Origin: Chitinophagaceae bacterium
GTDB taxonomy: Bacteria; Bacteroidota; Bacteroidia; Chitinophagales; Chitinophagaceae
Direction: 5' to 3'
NCBI GenBank assembly: GCA_013205585.1
Contig: JABMML010000024.1
Location: 1 to 8,664 of the forward strand
DNA length: 8,664 bases
A program made the position numbers and the translations under genes. Each line of letters starts with the position of its first letter. Position 1 is the stretch's first letter. Under the pieces are notes generated by a model that saw only the letters and a list, made by a program, of their open reading frames with translations, was not told where the DNA came from and did not search any database. This document shows, in pieces, positions 1 to 7,032 of the stretch.

Positions 1-1859
1 AAACCCAATTGGGCTAGTCTATCAATTCTATCCATTCCTTTACTAAAGCTTTTATTTACAGACTCTGTTTGAGGGCCTGGATATACATATTCAATGATGG
101 GATATTTTTTAGTGCTATCAAAATCGTAAGGTTTATACATCACTCCAAAAATATCAGTAATACCATCGTCGGCTTTTACTTTAAAGGTTTCAGGATATTT
201 ATAGCCTGCTGCAAATAAAGAGCTTAGGTCTGCTGTTTCTAAATCCATTAATTTTTTTCCATCAGTTGAATATAGGGCAGATGTGGGTGTGGAATTAATG
301 CGAGAGCTAGTATTAACGAAATAACTCTTTTTATCATTCATACTAAAGTTATGATCGAAATTGCCTGGGTTTAATAATTGTAAGCCAGTTCCATCTAGGT
401 TTACCTTGTATAAGTGTAAGTAATAAGGATCTTCTTTTAAAGAGCCATTTACATTTTCTTTGCCATTAGCAGAAAAATAGATAATTCTTTTTTCTTCATC
501 AATAGATGTGATTTCCTCAATATGCCAAGGGCCTTGCGTAATTTGGTTCTTTAATTTTCCTTCTTTGTCATATAAATATAAATGCGCCCAGCCATCGCGC
601 TCACTCCATTCAATAAACTCCTCGGTATTTTTTAATATTCCTGGTTTTTGTATTTCTACATAAGTATTAAGGCTTTCTTCAATCAGCCTCTTTACTGCAC
701 CGGTATTAATATCTACTACACATTGGTCAATTTTTTTCAAATCTCGACTTGTGCGAGATAGGTATAATTTATCATTGGTGCCTAACCAAATACTTGGTTT
801 ATGATCATCGTCTCTTGAATTTACATTGTTGGTTTTATTCCATACTGCAACGTCTTGGTCTTTAAATAAAGAGACATTTATTTCTTTATAGGTATAAGCT
901 GCCATATCTACTATCATTAAATGATCAATGGGGGCTTCTTTCTCACCTGGCATCCAGTATTTATAGGTTTCAAGTGTAGGTCTAGGATCGGCTATACTAT
1001 TAATTACCCATAGCTCCTTTACTTTTCTATTATCTACTTTGGTAATAGCAATATGCTTGCTATCCTCGCTCCACATTGCATATACTGCCTTTCTTTTATT
1101 TTTATTTTTTTCGACATCTACATTCGTTTCACCACCACCTCCATAGGCACTTTCACTATGCCAGCTAAAATTTTGTTCGCCGTCTTTGGTAATGGCATGT
1201 TCTACAATACTGCTATCCTCTTCATTTTTTAAAGCTTTATCATAATTGGCCTTATCCATGTAAAATAAATTATAATTTCTTCCAAAAACTATAGTCTTTT
1301 CATCGGGTGAAATATTTGCCCAATTAGGTTTCTTTTTTGGCTTTTTAAAACCTACTAATTCATTTAATTGCTCTGTCAATAGATTGTATTCAAAATAAAA
1401 TGTCTTTTTTACTTTTTCTGGCTTAGTATCTTTTTTAATATCCTCTTCTTTATTTTTTTTAACTTCTTCCTCTTTATTAATTTCAATACTGCTTTTTACT
1501 TCAAATTGTATCCAGTTTTCATCCTTTATAAATTTTATAGAATCTACTGGTAAATGTTGTCCATCAAAAGGGTCTTTAATGATTTTAGTTAATTCAGCAG
1601 CTAATTTATCACGGTTAAACATTGACTTTTTCTCATTCTTTATAGGGTCAACAATATTCCATTGTTTGCCTTCACTGGTTTCGTAAGTGTACCAAAATTT
1701 ATTAGATTGTTTTAACCAATGAGGGTCTACCGCTAAGGAGAAAATCATTTTCTCTAATTTCTTAGGCGAGAATCGAGCAGCTAAAGTATAATTTGCTTTT
1801 TGTTGACTCATTGCAAAAAAAGGAATCAACAACAGTAGTGTTTGTAAGAATTTACGCAT
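1..1859 (-). CDS. Secreted S9-family (DPP-IV-like) peptidase, N-terminal part, cut by window edge
   Basis: This is the N-terminal 619 codons of an exported serine peptidase of the prolyl oligopeptidase/DPP-IV group; it stays open to the left edge. It starts at the ATG read from 1859 to 1857 (MRKFLQTLLLLIP) and has a hydrophobic signal peptide with likely cleavage near AMSQ-Q (residues 16-20), so it should act in the periplasm or on the surface. Residues about 40-550 look like the DPP-IV N-terminal beta-propeller, with repeated short blades such as ISPDEKTIVFGR, YAMWSEDSKHIAIT and IIYFSANGKE. The alpha/beta-hydrolase domain begins around residue 557 (KADDGITDIFGVMYKP) and reaches the family-typical PIIEYVYPGPQ before the edge; the Ser/Asp/His triad lies outside. 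A Lys/Glu-rich stretch at about residues 126-151 interrupts the early part. It is divergent from the operon at 2004 and probably regulated separately. The family call is firm; substrate specificity is unknown. Confidence 0.88.
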   Translation of the reverse strand, partial: MRKFLQTLLLLIPFFAMSQQKANYTLAARFSPKKLEKMIFSLAVDPHWLKQSNKFWYTYETSEGKQWNIVDPIKNEKKSMFNRDKLAAELTKIIKDPFDGQHLPVDSIKFIKDENWIQFEVKSSIEINKEEEVKKNKEEDIKKDTKPEKVKKTFYFEYNLLTEQLNELVGFKKPKKKPNWANISPDEKTIVFGRNYNLFYMDKANYDKALKNEEDSSIVEHAITKDGEQNFSWHSESAYGGGGETNVDVEKNKNKRKAVYAMWSEDSKHIAITKVDNRKVKELWVINSIADPRPTLETYKYWMPGEKEAPIDHLMIVDMAAYTYKEINVSLFKDQDVAVWNKTNNVNSRDDDHKPSIWLGTNDKLYLSRTSRDLKKIDQCVVDINTGAVKRLIEESLNTYVEIQKPGILKNTEEFIEWSERDGWAHLYLYDKEGKLKNQITQGPWHIEEITSIDEEKRIIYFSANGKENVNGSLKEDPYYLHLYKVNLDGTGLQLLNPGNFDHNFSMNDKKSYFVNTSSRINSTPTSALYSTDGKKLMDLETADLSSLFAAGYKYPETFKVKADDGITDIFGVMYKPYDFDSTKKYPIIEYVYPGPQTESVNKSFSKGMDRIDRLAQLG

Positions 1860-2003
1860 AGGATTGTTTTAAGGATAGTAAATTATGAAATCTACCTTAA
1901 TTTACCTATTAGAATGCTCTTTTTTTGATGAATTGCGGTTCTGTTTATTAAAGGAATCTAATTCGCTTTTTTTGTATTAACTTAACTTGTAAATACAAGC
2001 AAT
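1860..2003. other. Divergent intergenic region
   Basis: This AT-rich spacer of 144 bp separates the leftward S9 peptidase gene from the rightward permease-led operon, so promoters for both directions should lie here. It has two T-tracts each followed by G (ending at 1927 and 1974), which resemble the TTTG -33 element of Bacteroidota promoters. No clean TAnnTTTG -7 element stands at the expected distance, so no promoter is called. The most distinct element is the palindrome at 1986-1999. No RNA gene or small ORF was recognised. Confidence 0.6.
1986..1999. promoter_or_regulatory. Perfect palindrome, candidate operator before the TSUP gene
   Basis: CTTGTA-AA-TACAAG is a perfect 6-bp inverted repeat with a 2-bp centre, ending 4 bp before the ATG at 2004. 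It is the right size for a dimeric repressor site, and a protein bound here would block initiation or early transcription of the operon. It could equally form a small RNA hairpin at the start codon, though six pairs with a 2-nt loop would be strained. No regulator gene is visible in the window, so function is inferred from symmetry and position only. Confidence 0.3.
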
Positions 2004-2861
2004 ATGGTGAATGTTATTTGGATTATTTTAGTACTATTTGCAATTTGGTTTATTTATGTTTTGGGAGCAGATATTATTAAGCATAAAAACAATTTAGAAA
2101 AAGTAAGTTGGGTCAAAACCGGCATTATTGGTTTTGTAGTTAATTTTTTTGATGTATTGGGTATTGGTGCTTTTGCGCCACAAACGGCCTTGCTTAAATT
2201 CACGAAGCAAACGGCAGACAAATTAATACCCGGCACCATGAATGTGGCCAATACATTACCCGTTTTAATTCAAGCCATTATTTTTATTCAAGTAGTAGAA
2301 GTGGAGCCTCTCACTTTAATTGTGATGTTTTTAACGGCTATGGGAGGTGCTATTTTAGGTGTCGATATTATTGGTAAACTTTCAGAAAGAAATATTAGAC
2401 TAACCATTAGTGTTGCTTTATTAATTACGGCTGGTTTTATGTTTGCTAATAAAATGCAATGGATACAGGGTGAAGGAGTAGCCATTGGCATTCATGGTTG
2501 GAAGTTGGTCATAGCAGGTGTGGTTAATTTTATATTAGGTGCCATGATGACTGCCGGAGTAGGACTCTATGCACCCTGTATGGCTTTAGTATATTTATTG
2601 GGGCTATCTCCTCAAGTGGCATTTCCTATTATGATGGGTTCTTGTGCTTTTTTAATGCCGCCTGCATCTTATAAATTTATCAAATCGGGCGCCTATAATA
2701 AAAAGGCAGCATTGGGTATGGCTATACCAAGTATATTGGCTGTGTTAATAGCCGCTTTCATTATAAAATCAATGCCATTGGATACATTAAGATGGCTAGT
2801 GCTGATAATTATAGTATATACCTCTGTTTCAATGTTTTGGACAACTATAAAAAACAAATAA
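2004..2861 (+). CDS. TSUP (TauE/SafE-type) family permease
   Basis: A 285-residue inner-membrane protein with about eight hydrophobic segments, the usual size and layout of the TSUP family, whose studied members move sulfite, sulfoacetate, taurine-derived or other small organic anions. The protein shows the family's internal duplication: VVNF followed by G-x-G-x-F-A-P at residues 45-59 is echoed by VVNF and G-V-G-L-Y-A-P at 174-191. Other conserved-looking patches are PGTMNVANTLP (76-86) and MPPASYKFIKSGAY in the second half. The start at 2004 puts the first membrane segment (residues 4-21) at the N-terminus; a GTG follows directly, so a start one codon later is possible. It is the first gene of the rightward run, 48 bp before the serine dehydratase gene. 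The substrate is unknown; context would allow export or import of an acid or amino-acid product. The family is confident, the role is not. Confidence 0.8.
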   Translation: MVNVIWIILVLFAIWFIYVLGADIIKHKNNLEKVSWVKTGIIGFVVNFFDVLGIGAFAPQTALLKFTKQTADKLIPGTMNVANTLPVLIQAIIFIQVVEVEPLTLIVMFLTAMGGAILGVDIIGKLSERNIRLTISVALLITAGFMFANKMQWIQGEGVAIGIHGWKLVIAGVVNFILGAMMTAGVGLYAPCMALVYLLGLSPQVAFPIMMGSCAFLMPPASYKFIKSGAYNKKAALGMAIPSILAVLIAAFIIKSMPLDTLRWLVLIIIVYTSVSMFWTTIKNK

Positions 2862-2909
2862 AACTTAATTTTATTTTTAGTAAATTTAGTATGCTTAAAC
2901 CAACATAAG

Positions 2910-4487
2910 ATGTCTAATTATCCCAGTATATTCAATGATGTGATTGGTCCAGTAATGAGGGGCCCCTCTAGCTCACACTGTGCTGCCTCACTCCGTATTG
3001 CAAGAATTTGTCGCGATTTAATGGACGAGCAAATAAAGGATATTGTTATTGAATTTGACCCGCATGGCTCTTTAGCCACTACACATAAAAGTCAGGGCTC
3101 TGATATGGGCTTATTCGGAGGCTTTTTAGGTTGGGAGGCATTTGATGAGCGTTTGCCAGATGCTGAAAAACATTTAGCCACCGCTGGAATAAATTATACC
3201 ATTAATATTGCTTCTTTAGAAGAAAAACACCCCAACACTTATAAGATTAGTTTATCTAACGAAAAAGAAACTAAAGTTTTAATTGCAATTTCTACGGGTG
3301 GAGGAATGATAGAAGTAATTAATATCGATGGCAATAAAGTTTCTATGGCAGGCGATTATTATGAAACATTAATTTATTGCACAGAGGCAGATACGGTTAT
3401 TCAGTATTTAAAATCAACCATAACTTATGATGAAATTCTTTTTCATAAAGGAGCTAGTTCTTTTATCGAAATAAAATCGCCAGCTGCTATCTCTGAAACT
3501 ATTTGCAAAGAGATGATGCTAATGCATTCTGTACAATCAATTAAAAGTATAAACCCTGTGCTGCCTATTATGGCTAGAAAAGGGATGACGGTTCCTTTTA
3601 TTAATTGCAATGAAATGATGCAATATAATGAGGGCAAAAATAAAGCACTATGGGAATTAGCTGTAGACTATGAAAGTATGCGAGGAAATATTAGCCCTGA
3701 GCAAGTAATGGAAAAAATGAAATCCATTATTCATATTATGGGTAATGCTATTGAAACCGGCTTAAAGGGCACAACATATAAGGATCGTATTTTAGGAAGT
3801 CAATCGCCGCAGTTTAAAAAAACATACGATGCAAATGAATTAATAGGAGGTGATGTACTTAATACAACTATTATGTATGTGTCTGCTATTATGGAAGTAA
3901 AAAGTTCAATGGGTGTTATTGTAGCAGCTCCAACAGCAGGCTCTTGTGGTGGTTTGCCAGGCGTAGTGTTTGGAACTGCACATTGTATTAATAATAATGA
4001 AGAAGCTATTATTAAAGCCATGTTATCGGCTGGTCTTATAGGGGTGTTTATTGCAGCGCATGCTACATTTGCTGCAGAAGTGGGTGGCTGTATGGCCGAA
4101 ACTGGTTCAGGAGGTGGCATGGCCGCAGCGGCACTTGTTGAAATGAAGGGAGGAACATTAGAGCAATCTATTGCGGCTGCCTCTTTAGCCTTACAAAATT
4201 CCTTAGGTATTATTTGTGATCCCATTGGCAATAGAGTGGAAGCACCTTGTCTTGGTAGAAATGTGATGGCAGCAACCAATGCCATTTCTTGCGCTAATAT
4301 GGCCTTATCTAATTACGAGCATCTTATTCCATTAGACGAAGTAATAGACACAATGAAAGCCGTGGGCGATCAAATTCATCATACTTTACGTTGCACGAAT
4401 TTAGGCGGCCTGTCTATAACTAGTACTGCTAAAAAAATTGAAGCATTATTGGAAGAGAATCCACCTGTTTTTTATAAAAGTTGTTAA
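2910..4487 (+). CDS. sdaA: Iron-sulfur L-serine dehydratase (L-serine ammonia-lyase), single chain
   Basis: A cytoplasmic 525-residue enzyme predicted to convert L-serine to pyruvate and ammonia using a [4Fe-4S] cluster. The beta domain is N-terminal, with GPSSSH at 18-23 (the SSSHT signature with Cys24 in place of Thr), then ISTGGGMIEV near 130-140. The alpha domain fills the C-terminal half, with VAAPTAGSCGGLPGVVFG, EVGGCMAETGSGGGMAAA and ICDPIGNRVEAPCLGRN. Cluster ligands are expected at Cys394, Cys436 and Cys447; their spacing (42 and 11 residues) equals that of Cys343, Cys385 and Cys396 in the Legionella pneumophila enzyme. The last residue is Cys525, matching the C-terminal cysteine that enters the active site in the Legionella protein. 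At 525 residues it is longer than the usual 450-460; the additions lie in the middle and in a tail about 16 residues longer. Its stop is 14 bp before the DUF1080 start. A related beta-hydroxy amino acid is an alternative substrate. Confidence 0.88.
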   Translation: MSNYPSIFNDVIGPVMRGPSSSHCAASLRIARICRDLMDEQIKDIVIEFDPHGSLATTHKSQGSDMGLFGGFLGWEAFDERLPDAEKHLATAGINYTINIASLEEKHPNTYKISLSNEKETKVLIAISTGGGMIEVINIDGNKVSMAGDYYETLIYCTEADTVIQYLKSTITYDEILFHKGASSFIEIKSPAAISETICKEMMLMHSVQSIKSINPVLPIMARKGMTVPFINCNEMMQYNEGKNKALWELAVDYESMRGNISPEQVMEKMKSIIHIMGNAIETGLKGTTYKDRILGSQSPQFKKTYDANELIGGDVLNTTIMYVSAIMEVKSSMGVIVAAPTAGSCGGLPGVVFGTAHCINNNEEAIIKAMLSAGLIGVFIAAHATFAAEVGGCMAETGSGGGMAAAALVEMKGGTLEQSIAAASLALQNSLGIICDPIGNRVEAPCLGRNVMAATNAISCANMALSNYEHLIPLDEVIDTMKAVGDQIHHTLRCTNLGGLSITSTAKKIEALLEENPPVFYKSC

Positions 4488-4501
4488 TAAAAAAAATTAA
4501 A

Positions 4502-5182
4502 ATGAAAATTTTCTTAAGCCTTTTTTTAGCTCTATTTATTTTATCTAACTCAAATGGGTATGCTCAAAATAATTATCCCAACACAAATAAAAAAGGTTGG
4601 AAAAGTTTATTTGGAAAAAATTTAGAAACTGCTCAATTTGATCCAGCCATTTGGAAAGACTCAAGTGGGGTCTTAACGGCATCAAAGGATTCAGCCATTT
4701 GGAGTAAAGACATGTATGATAATTTTATTTTAGACTTAGATTTTCAAAACGCAGACGGTACAAATAGTGGTGTAATAGTACATGCCACAGATATAATAGA
4801 ATGGATACCACATTCAGTGGAAATACAAATTGCCGATGACTATTCTCCAAGGTGGAGCAAGGCAGCTGCTAGCTGGCAATGTGGTGCCATTTTTGGTCAT
4901 AAGCCAGCTACCAATAAAAGTTTAAAAAGACCAGGTGAGTGGAATCATTATACCATTACCTGTATTGGTAAAAATATTAAGATAGAATTGAATGGTACAT
5001 TAGTCAATGAATGTAATATGGACGATTTTACTTCTAGTAAAATAAATCCAGACGGTACAAAAGTGCCGGCTTGGTTGTATAATCCTATGTCTACTTTGGG
5101 TTTGCATGGTTATATAGGATTGCAGGGCAAGCATGCAGGTGCGCCTATTTATTTTAAAAACATAATGATAAAAACGCTTTAA
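4502..5182 (+). CDS. Secreted DUF1080 (3-keto-disaccharide hydrolase-like) protein
   Basis: A 226-residue exported protein of the DUF1080 family, which has a concanavalin/LamG-like beta-sandwich; some members are annotated as 3-keto-disaccharide hydrolases. The ATG at 4502 is chosen because it gives a clean signal peptide (MKIFLSLFLALFILSNSNGYAQ, likely cut before or after Gln22). The frame can be opened at a TTG at 4481, but that would overlap the end of sdaA. There is no lipobox Cys, so the product should be a soluble periplasmic or secreted protein. Family blocks are visible: NSGVIVHA (88-95), SVEIQIADD (105-113), GEWNHY (145-150) followed by IKIELNG, and the closing GYIGLQGKHAGAPIYFKNI (203-221). 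Single-domain members like this often sit in glycan loci, so its place between serine dehydratase and a GntP permease is unexpected. Its ligand and activity are unknown. Confidence 0.82.
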   Translation: MKIFLSLFLALFILSNSNGYAQNNYPNTNKKGWKSLFGKNLETAQFDPAIWKDSSGVLTASKDSAIWSKDMYDNFILDLDFQNADGTNSGVIVHATDIIEWIPHSVEIQIADDYSPRWSKAAASWQCGAIFGHKPATNKSLKRPGEWNHYTITCIGKNIKIELNGTLVNECNMDDFTSSKINPDGTKVPAWLYNPMSTLGLHGYIGLQGKHAGAPIYFKNIMIKTL

Positions 5183-5224
5183 AATTAGTCTTATCTACCT
5201 TTCGAACTAAGCTATAACTAACTC

Positions 5225-6538
5225 ATGACACTTTTATTGCTATTATTTGCTGTTGTTTTTCTAGTACTACTTATTACAGTAGTTAAACTGCATCCATTTA
5301 TTTCTTTTTTAATAGTATGTATTATTACGGGCTTAGTAAAAGGCATGGCTGTTACCGCTTTAATGAGTTCTATTCAAAAAGGTATTGGTGATGTAGTAGG
5401 TTCGTTAATGATTATTTTATGTGTGGGTGCTATGCTAGGAAAACTGATTGCAGATAGTGGCGCTGCCAATAAAATTGCAACTGGTTTAATTCAGTTATTT
5501 GGCACAAAATATATTCAGTGGGCCTTGGTGCTCACGGCATTTATTGTAGGCATTCCTTTATTTTATGGCGTAGGCTTTGTATTATTGGTTCCATTAGTAA
5601 TAACAGTTGCCGCAAGATATAATTTACCTGCAGTGTATTTAGGCCTGCCTACTTTAGCGGCATTATCTGTTACGCATGGTTTCTTGCCACCGCATCCATC
5701 TCCTGTTGCTTTGGCAGAACAATTTAATGCTAGTATTGGACTTACACTTTTTTATGGCGTCATCATTGCTATTCCTACGATTATTATTGCAGGCCCCATT
5801 TTTTCTGTTACTTTAAAAAAGTATACTGCCAAGCCATTGGCTATTTTTTCAAGTGCTACTATTTCAGAGGAGCAATCGCCAAGTATGGGTGCTAGTTTAA
5901 TGGCTGCTTTTTTACCCGTTTTATTAATTGGCTTAGATACTATTATTAGCTTAACGCAAATAGAAAAAAATACTGCCACCCAAATAATACATATTATTGG
6001 CGACCCCTCTGTAGCCATGCTTATCTCTTTTTTAATTTCATTATATACACTAGGTATAGCGCAAGGAAAGACCATAAAAAATATGATGGGCCCCATTGGC
6101 GATTCGGTGAAAGAAGTATCTAGTATTCTACTTATTATTGCAGGGGCAGGCGCTTTAAAACAAATATTATTAGATACAGGCATGAGCATTGAGCTTATAA
6201 AGCCATTGACAAATTTATCCTTGCATCCTTTATTTTTAGCCTGGTTCATTGCAGCTATATTAAGAGTAAGTATTGGCTCTGCAACGGTGGCGGGTTTAAC
6301 TACAGCGGGTATTGTGGCGCCTTTAATTGCTAGTAGTGGAGTGAATCCTTGTTTAATGGTACTTGCCACTGGGGCGGGTAGTGTTTTTTTCTCCCATGTA
6401 AATGATCCAGGTTTTTGGATGTTTAAAGAATACTTTAACTTAACGGTCAAAGAAACATTTAAAACTTGGAGCACTATGGAAACCATTGTTTCTGTGGTAG
6501 GCTTAGCAGGTGTTTTTGTTTTAAACTATTTTATATAA
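5225..6538 (+). CDS. GntP-family permease, candidate D-serine/hydroxy-acid importer (DsdX-like)
   Basis: A 437-residue, very hydrophobic inner-membrane transporter with roughly 12 or more membrane segments, the usual length of the GntP family (gluconate:proton symporters and the D-serine permease DsdX). Family hallmarks are HGFLPPHPSPVALAEQF starting at His151, and GAGSVFFSHVNDPGFWMFKEYF at 383-404. The start at 5225 gives a short N-terminus leading straight into the first helix, as in the family. It lies 42 bp after the DUF1080 gene and 15 bp before the Rid gene. Sequence alone does not separate gluconate from D-serine carriers. No gluconate kinase, dehydratase or regulator is present, while the next genes are amino-acid enzymes, so import of a beta-hydroxy amino acid is favoured. 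Family assignment is strong; the substrate is inferred. Confidence 0.87.
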   Translation: MTLLLLLFAVVFLVLLITVVKLHPFISFLIVCIITGLVKGMAVTALMSSIQKGIGDVVGSLMIILCVGAMLGKLIADSGAANKIATGLIQLFGTKYIQWALVLTAFIVGIPLFYGVGFVLLVPLVITVAARYNLPAVYLGLPTLAALSVTHGFLPPHPSPVALAEQFNASIGLTLFYGVIIAIPTIIIAGPIFSVTLKKYTAKPLAIFSSATISEEQSPSMGASLMAAFLPVLLIGLDTIISLTQIEKNTATQIIHIIGDPSVAMLISFLISLYTLGIAQGKTIKNMMGPIGDSVKEVSSILLIIAGAGALKQILLDTGMSIELIKPLTNLSLHPLFLAWFIAAILRVSIGSATVAGLTTAGIVAPLIASSGVNPCLMVLATGAGSVFFSHVNDPGFWMFKEYFNLTVKETFKTWSTMETIVSVVGLAGVFVLNYFI

Positions 6539-6553
6539 TTAAAAAATACAATT

Positions 6554-7018
6554 ATGAGTACTCCCGAAGAAAATTTTGCCAAATTAGGATTGGTTTTACC
6601 ACCAGCCCCAAAACCACTAGGTGTATATAAGCCTTTATTAGTAGATGGTAATCATTGTTTTGTTTCTGGTCATGGTCCAGTGCAAGAAAATGGCTCACTT
6701 ATTATTGGAAGAGTGGGCGATAATATGACCATGGAAGAAGGAAAGCTAGCTGCAAGACAAGTAGGCCTTGCTATTGTAGCTACTATTAAAGCAAATTTAG
6801 GCTCGCTTGATAAAATCAAAAGAGTTATAAAAGTATTAGGCATGGTAAGTTGCACCAGCGATTTTGAAAAGCATCCTTATATTATTAATGGTTGCAGTGA
6901 ATTATTTGCTGCTATTTGGGGACCAGATAATGGGGTGGGTGTAAGAAGTGCGGTAGGCATGGGCTCGCTTCCTGGAAATATTCCAGTGGAAATTGAAGCC
7001 ATGTTCGAACTTAATTAA
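6554..7018 (+). CDS. Rid/YjgF/YER057c/UK114-family protein, probable enamine/imine deaminase
   Basis: A 154-residue cytoplasmic protein of the Rid family, whose best-known member RidA hydrolyses 2-aminoacrylate and related imines from PLP-dependent dehydratases to the keto acid and ammonia. It belongs to the longer YjgF-like type (about 150 residues rather than 130), with LPPAPKPLGVYKP (15-27), FVSGHGPV (36-43), VLGMVSC (94-100), INGCSELF (111-118) and the closing VRSAVGMGSLPG with PVEIEAMFEL. Arg131 aligns with Arg105 of E. coli RidA, the residue needed for deaminase activity, and Glu146/Glu148 with its conserved IEIEA segment. Family members form trimers with the active site at subunit interfaces. 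It sits 15 bp after the permease and 14 bp before the PLP enzyme, the expected partner. Activity is inferred, since the subfamily differs from canonical RidA. Confidence 0.87.
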   Translation: MSTPEENFAKLGLVLPPAPKPLGVYKPLLVDGNHCFVSGHGPVQENGSLIIGRVGDNMTMEEGKLAARQVGLAIVATIKANLGSLDKIKRVIKVLGMVSCTSDFEKHPYIINGCSELFAAIWGPDNGVGVRSAVGMGSLPGNIPVEIEAMFELN

Positions 7019-7032
7019 TAAAAGTATTTTTT

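Noticed and set aside
1887..1894. TAGATTTC on the - strand as a -7 promoter element for the S9 peptidase
   Set aside because: It matches TAnnTTTG at all but one position, but no TTTG/TTG -33 element stands at a suitable distance upstream, and such near matches are frequent in AT-rich DNA.
2881..2888. TAAATTTA as a promoter between the TSUP and serine dehydratase genes
   Set aside because: It is a partial match to the -7 element with no TTTG at the right distance; support is too weak to call.
3800..4285. Leftward 161-codon open frame inside the serine dehydratase gene
   Set aside because: It is antisense to the conserved cluster-binding domain and its Ala/Pro-rich translation is what the reverse of Gly/Ala-rich codons gives.
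4481..4501. TTG at 4481 as the start of the DUF1080 gene
   Set aside because: It would overlap the end of the serine dehydratase gene and add seven mostly Lys/Ile residues before the signal peptide; the ATG at 4502 gives a normal signal peptide.
5196..5203. TACCTTTC as an internal promoter before the GntP permease gene
   Set aside because: It is one base off the Bacteroidota -7 consensus but has no convincing -33 element; the 42-bp gap could simply be an intra-operon spacer.
5752..6486. Leftward 244-codon open frame inside the GntP permease gene
   Set aside because: It lies wholly antisense to a well-conserved permease, its translation resembles no family, and such frames are common opposite AT-rich membrane-protein genes.
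5225..6538. Gluconate uptake as the role of the GntP-family permease
   Set aside because: The family allows it, but no gluconate kinase, 6-phosphogluconate dehydratase or KDPG aldolase is nearby, while the adjacent genes act on amino acids; it is kept only as an alternative.
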